Shown here one piece after another: positions 18,707 through 26,462 of a stretch of 64,000 nucleotides of DNA (positions within the stretch are counted from its first letter, which is position 1; each line of letters opens with the position of its first letter). The DNA comes from DATARH01 sp963746885 (GTDB lineage: Bacteria > Pseudomonadota > Alphaproteobacteria > ATCC43930 > CGMCC-115725). The DNA lies in contig CAVVDM010000018.1 of assembly GCA_963746885.1 (NCBI GenBank), positions 186,001-250,000 of the forward strand, read 5' to 3'. Under the pieces are notes generated by a model. It did no database searches. It had not been told where the DNA came from and saw only the letters and a list, made by a program, of their open reading frames with translations. Position numbers and translations under genes: made by a program.

Positions 18707-19795
18707 ATGATCGCCTACGCGATCCGGCGCATCCTGTTGATGATCCCGACTTTGTTCGCGATCATGGTGGTCAATTTCGTGATCGTGCAGGCAGCGCCCG
18801 GCGGGCCGGTGCAGCAGATGATCGCCAAGTTGAAGGGCACCGAGATCGCCGCGACCGAGCGCATCACCGGCGCCGGCGGCGAATTGAAGGCGCCGCCTCC
18901 GTCGAGCGAGGGCAAATATCGCGGCGCCCGCGGCCTCGATCCCGCCTTCATCAAGGAGCTCGAAAAGCAGTACGGCTTCGACAAGCCGCCGCTCGAGCGC
19001 TTCCTGCTGATGATGAAGAACTATGCGACGTTCAACCTCGGCACCAGCTTCTTCCGGGACCGCAGCGTCGTCAGCCTGATCCGCGACAAATTGCCGGTGT
19101 CGATCTCGATCGGGCTGTGGACGACGCTGCTCACCTATCTCGTGTCGATCCCGCTCGGCATCCGCAAGGCGGTGCGCGACGGCAGCCGCTTCGACGTGTG
19201 GACCAGCGGCGTCATCATCGTCGGCTATGCCGTGCCGAGCTTCCTGTTCGCGGTGCTGCTGATCGTGCTGTTCGCCGGCGGCAGCTACTGGTCGGTCTTC
19301 CCGCTGCGCGGCCTGGTCAGCGACAATTGGGCCGCGTTCGACTGGCCGCATCGCATCCTCGATTATTTCTGGCACATCGCGTTGCCGATCACCGCGCTGG
19401 TGATCGGCGGCTTCGCGACATTGACGATGCTGACCAAGAACTGCTTTCTCGACGAGATCAACAAGCAGTATGTGCTGACCGCGCGGGCCAAGGGGCTGAC
19501 CGAGCATCGCGTGCTCTACGGCCATATCTTCCGCAACGCGATGCTGCTGGTCGTCGCCGGCTTTCCGGCGGCGTTCATCGGCATCCTGTTTACCGGCTCG
19601 CTGCTGATCGAGGTCATCTTCTCGCTCGACGGCCTGGGCCTCTTGGGCTTCGAGGCGGCGATCAACCGCGACTATCCGATCATGTTCGGCACGCTCTATG
19701 TGTTCACGCTGATCGGGCTGGTGCTGAAGCTGATCAGCGACCTGACCTACATGCTGATCGACCCGCGCATCGATTTCGAGCGCCGCGCCGCTTGA
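18707..19795 (+). CDS. yejB: ABC transporter permease, YejB-like (peptide/microcin C type)
   Basis: 362 residues. The first transmembrane helix IRRILLMIPTLFAIMVVNFVI-type segment is at residues ~4-24, followed by a periplasmic insert of ~100 residues (with a PGRARGLDPAF-like stretch) that is longer than in DppB/OppB and typical of YejB. The permease core has five further membrane segments and the EAA loop ARAKGLTEHRVLYGHIFRNAM (~265-285). It starts 13 bp after yejA. In most genomes yejE (second permease) and yejF (ATPase) follow directly, but here the next gene is unrelated, so the importer is incomplete at this locus. Confidence 0.9.
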   Translation: MIAYAIRRILLMIPTLFAIMVVNFVIVQAAPGGPVQQMIAKLKGTEIAATERITGAGGELKAPPPSSEGKYRGARGLDPAFIKELEKQYGFDKPPLERFLLMMKNYATFNLGTSFFRDRSVVSLIRDKLPVSISIGLWTTLLTYLVSIPLGIRKAVRDGSRFDVWTSGVIIVGYAVPSFLFAVLLIVLFAGGSYWSVFPLRGLVSDNWAAFDWPHRILDYFWHIALPITALVIGGFATLTMLTKNCFLDEINKQYVLTARAKGLTEHRVLYGHIFRNAMLLVVAGFPAAFIGILFTGSLLIEVIFSLDGLGLLGFEAAINRDYPIMFGTLYVFTLIGLVLKLISDLTYMLIDPRIDFERRAA

Positions 19796-19830
19796 AGGGC
19801 GCCGAGAAAAGCCGGCCGCCGGCCGCGATC

Positions 19831-19860
19831 TTTGACCGGCAACGCGCGCCGCCTCACAAT
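19831..19860 (+). promoter_or_regulatory. Possible sigma-70-like promoter for the PH-domain gene
   Basis: TTTGAC at 19831-19836 and CACAAT at 19855-19860 are separated by 18 bases in the 109-bp gap after yejB, about 45 bases ahead of the ATG at 19905. A GC-rich partial palindrome (GCCGGCCGCCGGC) just upstream could terminate the yej transcript. The match is modest and rests only on spacing and position. Confidence 0.3.
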
Positions 19861-19904
19861 GCGGTTGCATCACGACCACGGGTTGCGCCGTCGCGGAGCA
19901 CGCC

Positions 19905-20369
19905 ATGAAATATGTCGAACGGGTGTTGCAGCCCGGCGAGACGCTGATCTACCTGACCAGTGTGCATTGGCTGGTTTATTTCCGCGCGATGGTGCTGCTC
20001 GTCCTGGCGCTGGTTTGCCTGATCGCTTCGGGCGCCGTCGCCATGCCGGAATTGAAGCTCGCGGCCGAGATCGCCGCCGGCCTCTTCATTGTGCTGGCAG
20101 CGTTCTCGGCGCTCGCGGCGCTGATCCGGCGGACGACGACCGAACTCGCCATTACCGATCGGCGGGTGATCTACAAGACCGGGGTGCTGCGACGCCAGAC
20201 CATCGAGATCAACCGCTCGAAGGTTGAAACGGTCGGCGTCAGCCAATCGGTTCTCGGCCGCCTGCTCGATTACGGCACGGTCAGCGTGCGCGGCACCGGC
20301 GGCAGCTTCGAGCCGATCCGTTTCATCGGCGATCCGCTGACCTTTCGCAGCCACATCACGGCGGGCTAG
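19905..20369 (+). CDS. PH (bPH2) domain membrane protein
   Basis: 154 residues. Two membrane segments (residues ~24-46, LVYFRAMVLLVLALVCLIAS, and ~58-80, AAEIAAGLFIVLAAFSALAAL) precede a bacterial pleckstrin-homology domain: the conserved TELAITDRRVIYKTGVLRRQTIEI (~86-110) and LLDYGTVSVRGTGGSFEPI (~125-143). The TxxRVIxKTGxxxxxxxEI pattern is the PF03703 signature. Such proteins sit in the inner membrane with the PH fold on the cytoplasmic face; their biochemical role is mostly unknown. The N-terminal GETLIYLTSVHW is also shared with relatives. It lies 6 bp upstream of an NrtR-like gene, suggesting co-transcription. Confidence 0.8.
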   Translation: MKYVERVLQPGETLIYLTSVHWLVYFRAMVLLVLALVCLIASGAVAMPELKLAAEIAAGLFIVLAAFSALAALIRRTTTELAITDRRVIYKTGVLRRQTIEINRSKVETVGVSQSVLGRLLDYGTVSVRGTGGSFEPIRFIGDPLTFRSHITAG

Positions 20370-20375
20370 GCGGCA

Positions 20376-21416
20376 ATGCCTCGATCCCGCTCGGCAGCGG
20401 CGGCATTGCGGCAGGCCCCGAGCGGGCCACCGGCTCCGGGCCGCGGGGCGGCGCTGTCGATCGGCCTCTCCGCGGTCATCGTCGCGGCGAGCGTGCAGGA
20501 ACCGCGGGTGCTGACGATTCGCGTGCCGGGGGGGCACCCCGACGCCGCCGAGACGCTGCCTTCGGGACCGCTCGAGGCCGAGCATCGCACGCTGGAAATC
20601 GGCCTGCGCACCTGGGTCGAGCGGCAGACCAGCCAGCGCCTCGGCTATGTCGAGCAACTCTACACCTTCGGCGATCGCGACCGCGCCACCGGCGAAGCGG
20701 GTGTCGCCCTTCCCGCCCTGATCGTCGCCTATCTGGCGCTGGTGCGCGAGGTGCGCCCGGCCGGCTCGGCCGACGCCGAATGGCACAGCTGGTATCGCTA
20801 TTTCCCGTGGGAGGATTGGCGCGACGGCACGCCGTCCCTGCTTGGCCCGGTCGTGGCGCGGCTCGAGCGCTGGGCCGGACGGGCCGGCGGCGACGCCGAG
20901 CGGCGGCTGCGCGAGGAGCGGGTCGGGCTCGCCTTCGGCCTGCACGGCGCCGCGTGGAACGAGGAATTGGTGCTCGAACGCTACGAACTGCTCTACGAAG
21001 CCGGGCTCGTCGCCGAGGCGGCGCGCGACCTCGGCCGGCCATCGGCTCCGGCACGCGCGGCGATCGACGGCGCCGCCGGAGCGTCGATGGCACTCGACCA
21101 CCGCCGCATCCTGGCGACCGCAATCGGACGGCTGCGCGGCAAGATCAAATACCGGCCGGTCGTATTCGAGCTGATGCCGCCTTCCTTCACGCTGTTGCAG
21201 TTGCAGCGCACCGTCGAGGCGCTCGGTGGCGTCCGACTGCACAAGCAGAATTTCCGCCGCCTCGTCGAGCAGCAAGGGCTGGTCGAGGAAACCGGCGAGA
21301 TGAGCGCCGCCACCGGCGGCCGGCCGGCGCGGCTCGTGCGCTTCCGCCGCGAGGTCCTGCTCGAACGACCGGCCCCGGGGCTACGGCTACGCGCCGGGCG
21401 GCGCATCGCCGGCTGA
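20376..21416 (+). CDS. NrtR-like NAD-metabolism regulator (degenerate Nudix domain plus winged helix)
   Basis: 346 residues. Residues ~25-190 resemble a Nudix fold (ALSIGLSAVIVAAS, then VLTIRVP, then RTWVERQTSQRLGYVEQLYTFGDRDR, the QLYTFGD motif being typical of Nudix regulators of NAD synthesis). No catalytic Nudix box (GX5EX7REUXEEXGU) can be found, so hydrolase activity is unlikely. Residues ~240-330 form the NrtR-type winged helix, with ALDHRRILATAIGRLRGKIKY, FELMPPSFTLLQLQRTVEAL and KQNFRRLV. Alphaproteobacterial homologues are called NAD regulators and are thought to sense ADP-ribose or NAD-related ligands. No NAD-biosynthesis gene is adjacent, so targets lie elsewhere. The N-terminal ~20 residues are low-complexity and the true start may be further downstream. 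Confidence 0.75.
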   Translation: MPRSRSAAAALRQAPSGPPAPGRGAALSIGLSAVIVAASVQEPRVLTIRVPGGHPDAAETLPSGPLEAEHRTLEIGLRTWVERQTSQRLGYVEQLYTFGDRDRATGEAGVALPALIVAYLALVREVRPAGSADAEWHSWYRYFPWEDWRDGTPSLLGPVVARLERWAGRAGGDAERRLREERVGLAFGLHGAAWNEELVLERYELLYEAGLVAEAARDLGRPSAPARAAIDGAAGASMALDHRRILATAIGRLRGKIKYRPVVFELMPPSFTLLQLQRTVEALGGVRLHKQNFRRLVEQQGLVEETGEMSAATGGRPARLVRFRREVLLERPAPGLRLRAGRRIAG

Positions 21417-21423
21417 AACCCTC

Positions 21424-22601
21424 TCAGATCACCCAATCGGCCCGCAATGCCGCGATCTCCGCGTCGGAAAAGCCGCACTCGCGCAGTACCGTTTGCGTAT
21501 CGCCGCCGAGTGACGGGGCCGGCGCCCGCGGCGCCTCGGCAGCATCGTCAATGACCGGCCCGGCCACCATGCGCACCGGGCCATAATCGACGATGCGGCT
21601 GCGCGCGGCGACAAACGGGTTGTCGAGCGCCGCCTTGCAGGTCGTTGACCGGCGCCGCCGGCACCTGCCCGGCGAAATGCGCCAGCCACGCGGCAGTCGG
21701 GCGGGCCGACAGCGCTTCGTCGAGCATCCGGTTGACGAGCTCGCGGTGTTCGAGGCGGTCCTTGAAATGGCGAAAGCGCGGGTCTTCGGCCCATTCCGGA
21801 TGGCCCAGCCGCTCACACAGGATCGGCCAGAATTTCTCCTTGTTGCACATGATGAAGATGAAGCCGTCGGCCGTGCGGTAGAGCTGGCTCGGCACCAGCG
21901 AGGGGTGCGCCGAGCGCGGCTCGCGTCCCTGGACATGCCCGGCGTTGAGGTACCAGGTCGCCAGATAGGCGAGGTTTTGCAATGCCGTGTCGAACAGGCT
22001 GACATCGAGGTCGCGGCCCTTTCCGCTCGCGCGCGCCGCCAACACGCCCGATACCAGCGCAAACGCGGCAAACAACCCGGTCATCAGATCGACGAGCGAC
22101 AGCCCCATGCGCGCCGGCGGGCCCTCGGGCTCGCCGGTCAGCGACAGATACCCGGCCTCGGCCTGCATCAGATAGTCGTAACCCGGCCACGCGGCGCGCG
22201 GGCCGTCGCGGCCATAGGCCGACAGATGGGCGCAGACGATCCGCGGGTTGGCGGGCATCAGCGCTTGATAGGTCAGTCCGAGTTTTTCCGGCAGGTCGCC
22301 GCGCAGATTGTCGAAGCGACGCATCGGCGCTCGCGGCAAGCCGGTGCAACACCGCGCGCGCCGCCGGCTTTTTCAGGTTGAGCGTGACGCTCTTCTTGTT
22401 GCGGTTGAAGCTCTGAAAAAACTGGCTGTCGTCGGGCCCCAGCAGGAACGGCCCGACCCGCCGCGCCGTGTCGCCGCCATCGGCCGGGTTCTCGATCTTG
22501 ATCACCTCGGCGCCGAGATCGGCCAACTGCATCGAGCCATACGGCCCGGCGCCGTACTGCTCGACCGCGATGACTCTGAGGCCGGAGAGGACGGGCAGCA
22601 T
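21424..22601 (-). pseudogene. CaiB/BaiF family III CoA-transferase, two frameshifts
   Basis: Three frame segments give a 391-residue class III CoA-transferase, the family length. N-terminus: LSGLRVIAVEQYGAGPYGS and LADLGAEVIKIENPADGGD (residues ~5-45), the CoA-binding region; then NRNKKSVTLNLKKP; SLVDLMTGLFAAFALVSG (~165) carries the catalytic Asp region. The C-terminus ends in AALRADWVI. Extra single bases at ~22316 and ~21633 cause the breaks and removal restores family alignment. The ATG at 22601 lies just after the acyl-CoA dehydrogenase stop (22604), so the two form one transcript. Together they would activate a carboxylic acid as a CoA thioester and desaturate it. Confidence 0.85.
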
Positions 22602-22603
22602 CC

Positions 22604-23762
22604 TCACACCTTGTTCCGGGCGATCAGCTGGCGGGCGATGATGATGCGCTGCAACTCGTTGGTGCCCTCGCCGATGACCAGCAGCGGCGCGTCGCGGTAG
22701 AGGCGCTCGACGGTGAATTCCTTTGAATAGCCATAGCCGCCGTGGATGCGCATCGCTTCGAGGCTGACATTGACCGCCGCCTCGGAGGCGAACAGTTTGG
22801 CCATGCCCGCCTCCATGTCGCAGCGCTCGCCCCGGTCGTAGGCCTGCGCCGCACGCTCGACCAGCAGCCGCGCCGCCTCCACCTGGGTCGCCATGTCGGC
22901 CAGCTTCAGCTGGATCGCCTGATGCTCGCAGATCGGCTTGCCGAAGGTTTTGCGAATTTGGCTGTACGACACCGCCTCGCTGAGCGCCGCCTGCGCCACC
23001 CCGACGCCGCGCGCCGCGACATTGATGCGCCCGAGTTCGAGCCCGCCGAGCGCGTGCTGCAACCCCCTGCCCTCCTGCCCGCCGATCAGCCGGTCGGCCG
23101 GGATCTCGGTAATCGGCAAACACCAGCTCGGCCGAGTCGATGCCCTTGTAGCCGAGCTTTTCCAGCTTCTTGCTGACCGTGAAGCCCGGCCCCTTCTCGG
23201 CGAGGAACAGGCTCATGCCGCGATGGCGCGGCTCGGCCGCCGGGTCGGTCTTGACCAGCAGCGCGAAGATCTGGCCGTGAATACCGTTGGAGATCCACGT
23301 CTTGGTGCCGTTGACGACGTAGCCCTCATTACCCTGTTGCCGCGCCGTGGTGCGGATCGCCTGCAGATCGGTGCCGCAATCGGGCTCGGTCAGTGCGAGG
23401 CCACCGCGCAGTTCGCCGGTCGCGAAGCGCGGCAGGAACTCCGCCTTCTGCGCCGGCGTGCCAAAGCGCTCGACCGCCGCCGCCATGATCAGGTGGGAGT
23501 TGAAGATGCCGGACAACGACATCCACACCGTCGAGACCAGCTCGACGATCTTCGCGTAGGTCGTCGCCGACAGGCCGAGCCCGCCGTGATCGGTGCCGAT
23601 CGTCGCGCCGAACAGCCCGAGCGCCTTCATCCCCTCGACGATGTCGGCGGGATAGACGTCGTCATGCTCGAGCGCGTGCACATGCGGCTTGACCTCGCGC
23701 TCGAGAAACCGCCCGACACTGTCGAGGATCAGGCGGTCCTGATCGTTATCCGCAGCTGCCAT
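22604..23762 (-). pseudogene. Acyl-CoA dehydrogenase, one frameshift
   Basis: 385 residues once an extra base at ~23108 is removed. The N-terminal helical domain (residues ~5-120) ends with RFGTPAQKAEFLPRFATGE; GGLALTEPDCGTDLQAIRTTA (~125-145) is the FAD/acyl-CoA middle-domain signature; TKTWISNGIHGQIFALLVKT follows. The C-terminal domain contains QIRKTFGKPICEHQAIQLKLADM and IHGGYGYSKEFTVERLYRDA, the second ACAD signature, and IGEGTNELQRIIIARQL, in which Glu occupies the usual catalytic-base position. The enzyme would oxidise an acyl-CoA to the enoyl-CoA and pass electrons to ETF. It is first in an operon with the CoA-transferase and divergent from maoC, which could hydrate its product. Confidence 0.88.
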
Positions 23763-23871
23763 CACGAACCCACCATCGACACACCGAGCGCTCGCGGCAG
23801 ATTAGCTTCTTCGTGTTCCCTGTGTCTCCGGGGTGATACGACAGGCCCCGATCCGCGCTCGGGAGGGGAAG

Positions 23872-24379
23872 ATGGTAGCGGTAGCGAAGGAAGTGGCGCC
23901 GGGGCGCTGGCGCGCCAGCGCGGGCCGCTGCTTCGAGGATTTCACGGTCGGCGCGGTCTACGAGCATCGCCCCGGCCGCACGATCGGGGAGGCAGACAAC
24001 ACCTGGTTCACGCTGTTGACGATGAACCAGCACCCGCTGCATTTCGACGCCGCCTATGCCGCCAAAAGCGAATTCGGCCGGCCGGTCGTCAACAGCTGCC
24101 TGACCCTGTCGATCGTCGCCGGCATGAGCGTCGCCGATGTCAGCCAGCAGGCGGTCGCCAATCTCGGCTGGACCGACATCCGCCTCTTAGCGCCGGTCTT
24201 TGTCGGCGATACGATCTATGCCGAGAGCGAGGTGCTGGCGACGCGCGAGTTCGCAATCGCGCCCCAATCAGGGCATCGTCACGGTGCGCACCACCGGCCG
24301 GAAGGCCGACGGCACCGTCTTCATGACCTTCGAGCGCAGCGTGCTGGTGCCGAAGCGCGGCCATGGCATCGAGGATTGA
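23872..24379 (+). pseudogene. MaoC-family (R)-specific enoyl-CoA hydratase, one frameshift
   Basis: 168 residues after removing one extra T at 24250-24251. GRCFEDFTVGAVYEHRPGRTI (residues ~17-37) opens a hot-dog fold; TMNQHPLHFDAAYAAKSEFG (~51-70) holds the catalytic Asp/His-type hydratase motif, and LGWTDIRLLAPVFVGDTIYAES (~105-126) is the conserved second half. The post-break segment reads GIVTVRTTGRKADGTVFMTF and ends in GHGIED. A GGGAGGGG site precedes the ATG at 23872. It would hydrate a 2-enoyl-CoA (or mesaconyl-type CoA) made by the divergent acyl-CoA dehydrogenase, with which it shares a 109-bp intergenic promoter region. Confidence 0.87.
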
Positions 24380-24398
24380 TCGAGGAACGGAGGAAAGG

Positions 24399-24929
24399 AT
24401 GAGCAGGTTGTTCGGGCCGATGCGTCAGGTCGGGATCGTCGTGCGCGACATCGAGAAGGCGATGCGCCATTGGGTCGAGGTGTGCGGCGTCGGCCCGTGG
24501 TTTTATGCCGAGCAATTGCCGATGGACGAATTCCGCTACAAGGGAAAACCTTACGATCTGAAGGTGTCGATCGCGCTCGCTAATTCGGGCGACGTGCAGC
24601 TCGAACTGATCCAGCAGCGCAACGACGTGCCGAGCCTCTACCGCGATTTCCTCGGCGCCGGGCACGAGGGGATGCAGCACTGGTCGAGCTGGCCCACCAA
24701 CTATCACGAGATCCGCGAGCGGGCGCTCAAGACCGGCTGGCAGATCGGCCAGGAGGGCGACACCCCGCGCGGCCCCTTCATCTATTTCCTCAACGAGGGC
24801 CACCCCGGCACCGTCATCGAGATGGCCGAAGCCACCCCAACCCGCATGCGCATCTTCGACCAGGTCCGCGAAGCCGCCCTCACTTGGAACGGCAAGGACC
24901 CGATCCGCATGGATTGGCCACGGGCGTAG
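24399..24929 (+). CDS. VOC-family (glyoxalase/methylmalonyl-CoA-epimerase-like) metalloprotein
   Basis: 176 residues from the ATG at 24399, which has GGAGGAAAGG just before it; an upstream in-frame ATG at 24363 overlaps the maoC end and is less likely. The N-terminal half opens MRQVGIVVRDIEKAMRHWVEVCGVGPWF, a standard VOC beta-alpha-beta-beta-beta unit, and the second unit carries GHEGMQHWSSW (His ligand) and GTVIEMAEAT (terminal Glu ligand). Such enzymes bind one divalent metal and catalyse epimerisation, isomerisation or dioxygenation. Placement 19 bp after maoC suggests a step acting on the same CoA-linked or dicarboxylic intermediate; the substrate is not identifiable. Confidence 0.8.
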   Translation: MSRLFGPMRQVGIVVRDIEKAMRHWVEVCGVGPWFYAEQLPMDEFRYKGKPYDLKVSIALANSGDVQLELIQQRNDVPSLYRDFLGAGHEGMQHWSSWPTNYHEIRERALKTGWQIGQEGDTPRGPFIYFLNEGHPGTVIEMAEATPTRMRIFDQVREAALTWNGKDPIRMDWPRA

Positions 24930-24982
24930 CGCAGGCTTTACACGCCGCGCGGGGCTGCCGGACCAGCGTGCTCGGACGAGAT

Positions 24983-25000
24983 GGGCGAGCGGGCTCGCTC
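24983..25000 (+). terminator. Weak hairpin after the VOC gene, possible terminator
   Basis: A 7-bp stem (GGGCGAG paired with CTCGCTC, one G-U pair) with loop CGGG is followed by CCCGTCTTGTCTCT, a T-rich but interrupted tail. It lies about 55 bases after the VOC stop. Only the structure and position support it. Confidence 0.25.
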
Positions 25001-25147
25001 CCCGTCTTGTCTCTGCACGTGGCGAAGTAAAACCGTGCGGCCAAGTATTAACCTGCGCCAAGCCCACCCTGCAATCAAGGTAACCGGGCACGCCGCCGCG
25101 GAGGCAAAAACACGAGATATAAGAAGGCTGTGGATTGCGATTTTTAG

Positions 25148-25531
25148 TTAATTTTCTTCTACGTAGCTGCTTAGCGCGCGGGTGACGCAGGTAAGTAATT
25201 CGTTCGCCAAAAACGGCTTTTGGAGCATCTCCGTGGCGCCAAGCTTGAGAGCAGCCGTCAGGGGGTGCATCGAGTTGATGTTTCCGCCGCCTGTAATCGC
25301 GATAATCTTTGCGTTCGGCGCTTCTTGACGTATTGCGGTGATCGTTTCGGCGCCCCCTTGTTTGGGCATAATCATATCTGTGATCACCAGATCCGGGTGC
25401 TTCTCGAAATACTGGGCAATGCCAGCAATGCCGTTCTCGGCCAAGACCACGTTGTAGCCCTGTTTCTCAAGTATACGACGAATCAGGCGCCGCATTGGGG
25501 GGAGGTCATCGATGACGAGTATCGTCGGCAA
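25148..25531 (-). CDS. Single-domain response regulator (CheY-like receiver)
   Basis: About 127 residues if started at the TTG at 25531, which has GATGAGG five bases ahead and gives the classical opening LPTILVIDD; in-frame TTG codons at 25549 and 25585 are alternatives and no ATG exists. The acidic pair is in VIDDLPPMRRL, the phospho-acceptor Asp in LVITDMIMPKQGG, the Thr switch in IIAITGGG and the conserved Lys in EMLQKPF, so this is a fully equipped receiver without an output domain. No histidine kinase lies nearby. Codon use and local composition are visibly less GC-rich than the neighbours. It borders the transposon scar, which suggests acquisition by transfer or relocation; bases 25532-25758 up to the IS fragment hold no other gene. 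Confidence 0.8.
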   Translation of the reverse strand: MPTILVIDDLPPMRRLIRRILEKQGYNVVLAENGIAGIAQYFEKHPDLVITDMIMPKQGGAETITAIRQEAPNAKIIAITGGGNINSMHPLTAALKLGATEMLQKPFLANELLTCVTRALSSYVEEN

Positions 25532-25758
25532 GGCAGCCTCATCCCGCAATAGGTGGGGTCCACTTAACGCCGTGCGACCGCCCAATAAAAGGTTCGGAAT
25601 CTACTTAGTTAAGATGGGCACTGCTAAAATGAGGATCTCCGTAAAGCCGTTATCCGACACATTTTGTCGCGGGTTTCGCTTCGCCGCTAACAGCCCGTTG
25701 ACGAAATCGGATTTGGCTGATTCCGAGTGAGTTGGTGGGGCTGCTCGGAATTTGCGGC

Positions 25759-26462
25759 ATGGCGATGGGGCGGGAGAGCGATCGGCAAGGCGATCTGATC
25801 GTGACTTGGGATGAGATGCCGCGCTCACCGGGACATGTGTTCTACGACCGGCTTCAGGAAGTGCTGCTCGCCGGCGGCTTTGACCGGTTTGTCGAGACGT
25901 TGTGCCAGCCCTATTACGCGCCGAAGATGGGTGCCCCATCGGTGCCGCCGGGGCGTCACTTCCGGATGCACATGATCGGCTATTTCGAGGGGATCGCCAG
26001 CGAGCGCGGCATTGCCTGGCGCTGTTCGGATTCGATGTCGCTGCGCGATTTTTTGCGGCTGGAAAGCCGCGAGAAGGTTCCCGATCACTCGTGGCTGTCG
26101 AAGACGCGCGGGCGGCTCCCTCATGAAGTCCACGAGAGGGTGTTCGGCTGGGTGTTGAAGCCGGTGGCCGAGCACGGCCTGGTCCGGGGCAAGCGGTTCG
26201 GCATCGACGCCTCGACGATGGAGGCCAATGCCGCGCTCCGCACGATCGTGCGCCGGGACGATGGCCGGACCTATCGCGAAATCAGGGCGAAGAAGGGCTT
26301 CGCCCGCGCTTGAGGCAGATGGCCAAGCAGAGCGGCATCGAGACGCCGAGTGCGGACGATCTGATGCGCATCGATCGCGCCCGCGAGGGCAAGAAGCTGT
26401 CGAACGAGGAGTGGATCAGCAAAACCGATCCACAGGCCAAGATCGCCAAGCTGAAGGACGGC
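25759..26462 (+). pseudogene. IS5/IS1182-type transposase, N-terminal half only, frame broken
   Basis: The frame starting MAMGRESDRQGDL and continuing VTWDEMPRSPGHVFYDRLQ, GAPSVPPGRHFRMHMIGYFEG, LRDFLRLESREKVPDHSWLSK and GKRFGIDASTMEANAALRTI is the N-terminal ~180 residues of a DDE transposase; GIDAST includes the first catalytic Asp. After TYRE the frame runs into a 20-bp hairpin and a TGA at 26311. The expected continuation (MAKQSGIETPSADDL to QAKIAKLKDG) resumes in another frame from 26319 and stops abruptly at 26462, where IS110-type sequence begins. The remaining catalytic residues are missing, so it cannot transpose. Confidence 0.85.
26285..26305. repeat. Small perfect hairpin inserted in the transposase fragment
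   Basis: GGGCGAAG (26285-26292) and CTTCGCCC (26298-26305) form an 8-bp stem with a 5-base loop. It sits exactly where the transposase reading frame is lost, within a stretch of about 25 bases that has no counterpart in the expected protein. Confidence 0.6.

Noticed and set aside
20376..21416. Active Nudix hydrolase
   Set aside because: No GX5EX7REUXEEXGU box; the C-terminal winged helix and QLYTFGD motif fit a regulator.
24930..25147. tRNA or structured RNA in the gap before the response regulator
   Set aside because: No cloverleaf or conserved T-loop sequence could be folded; only a weak terminator-like hairpin is visible.
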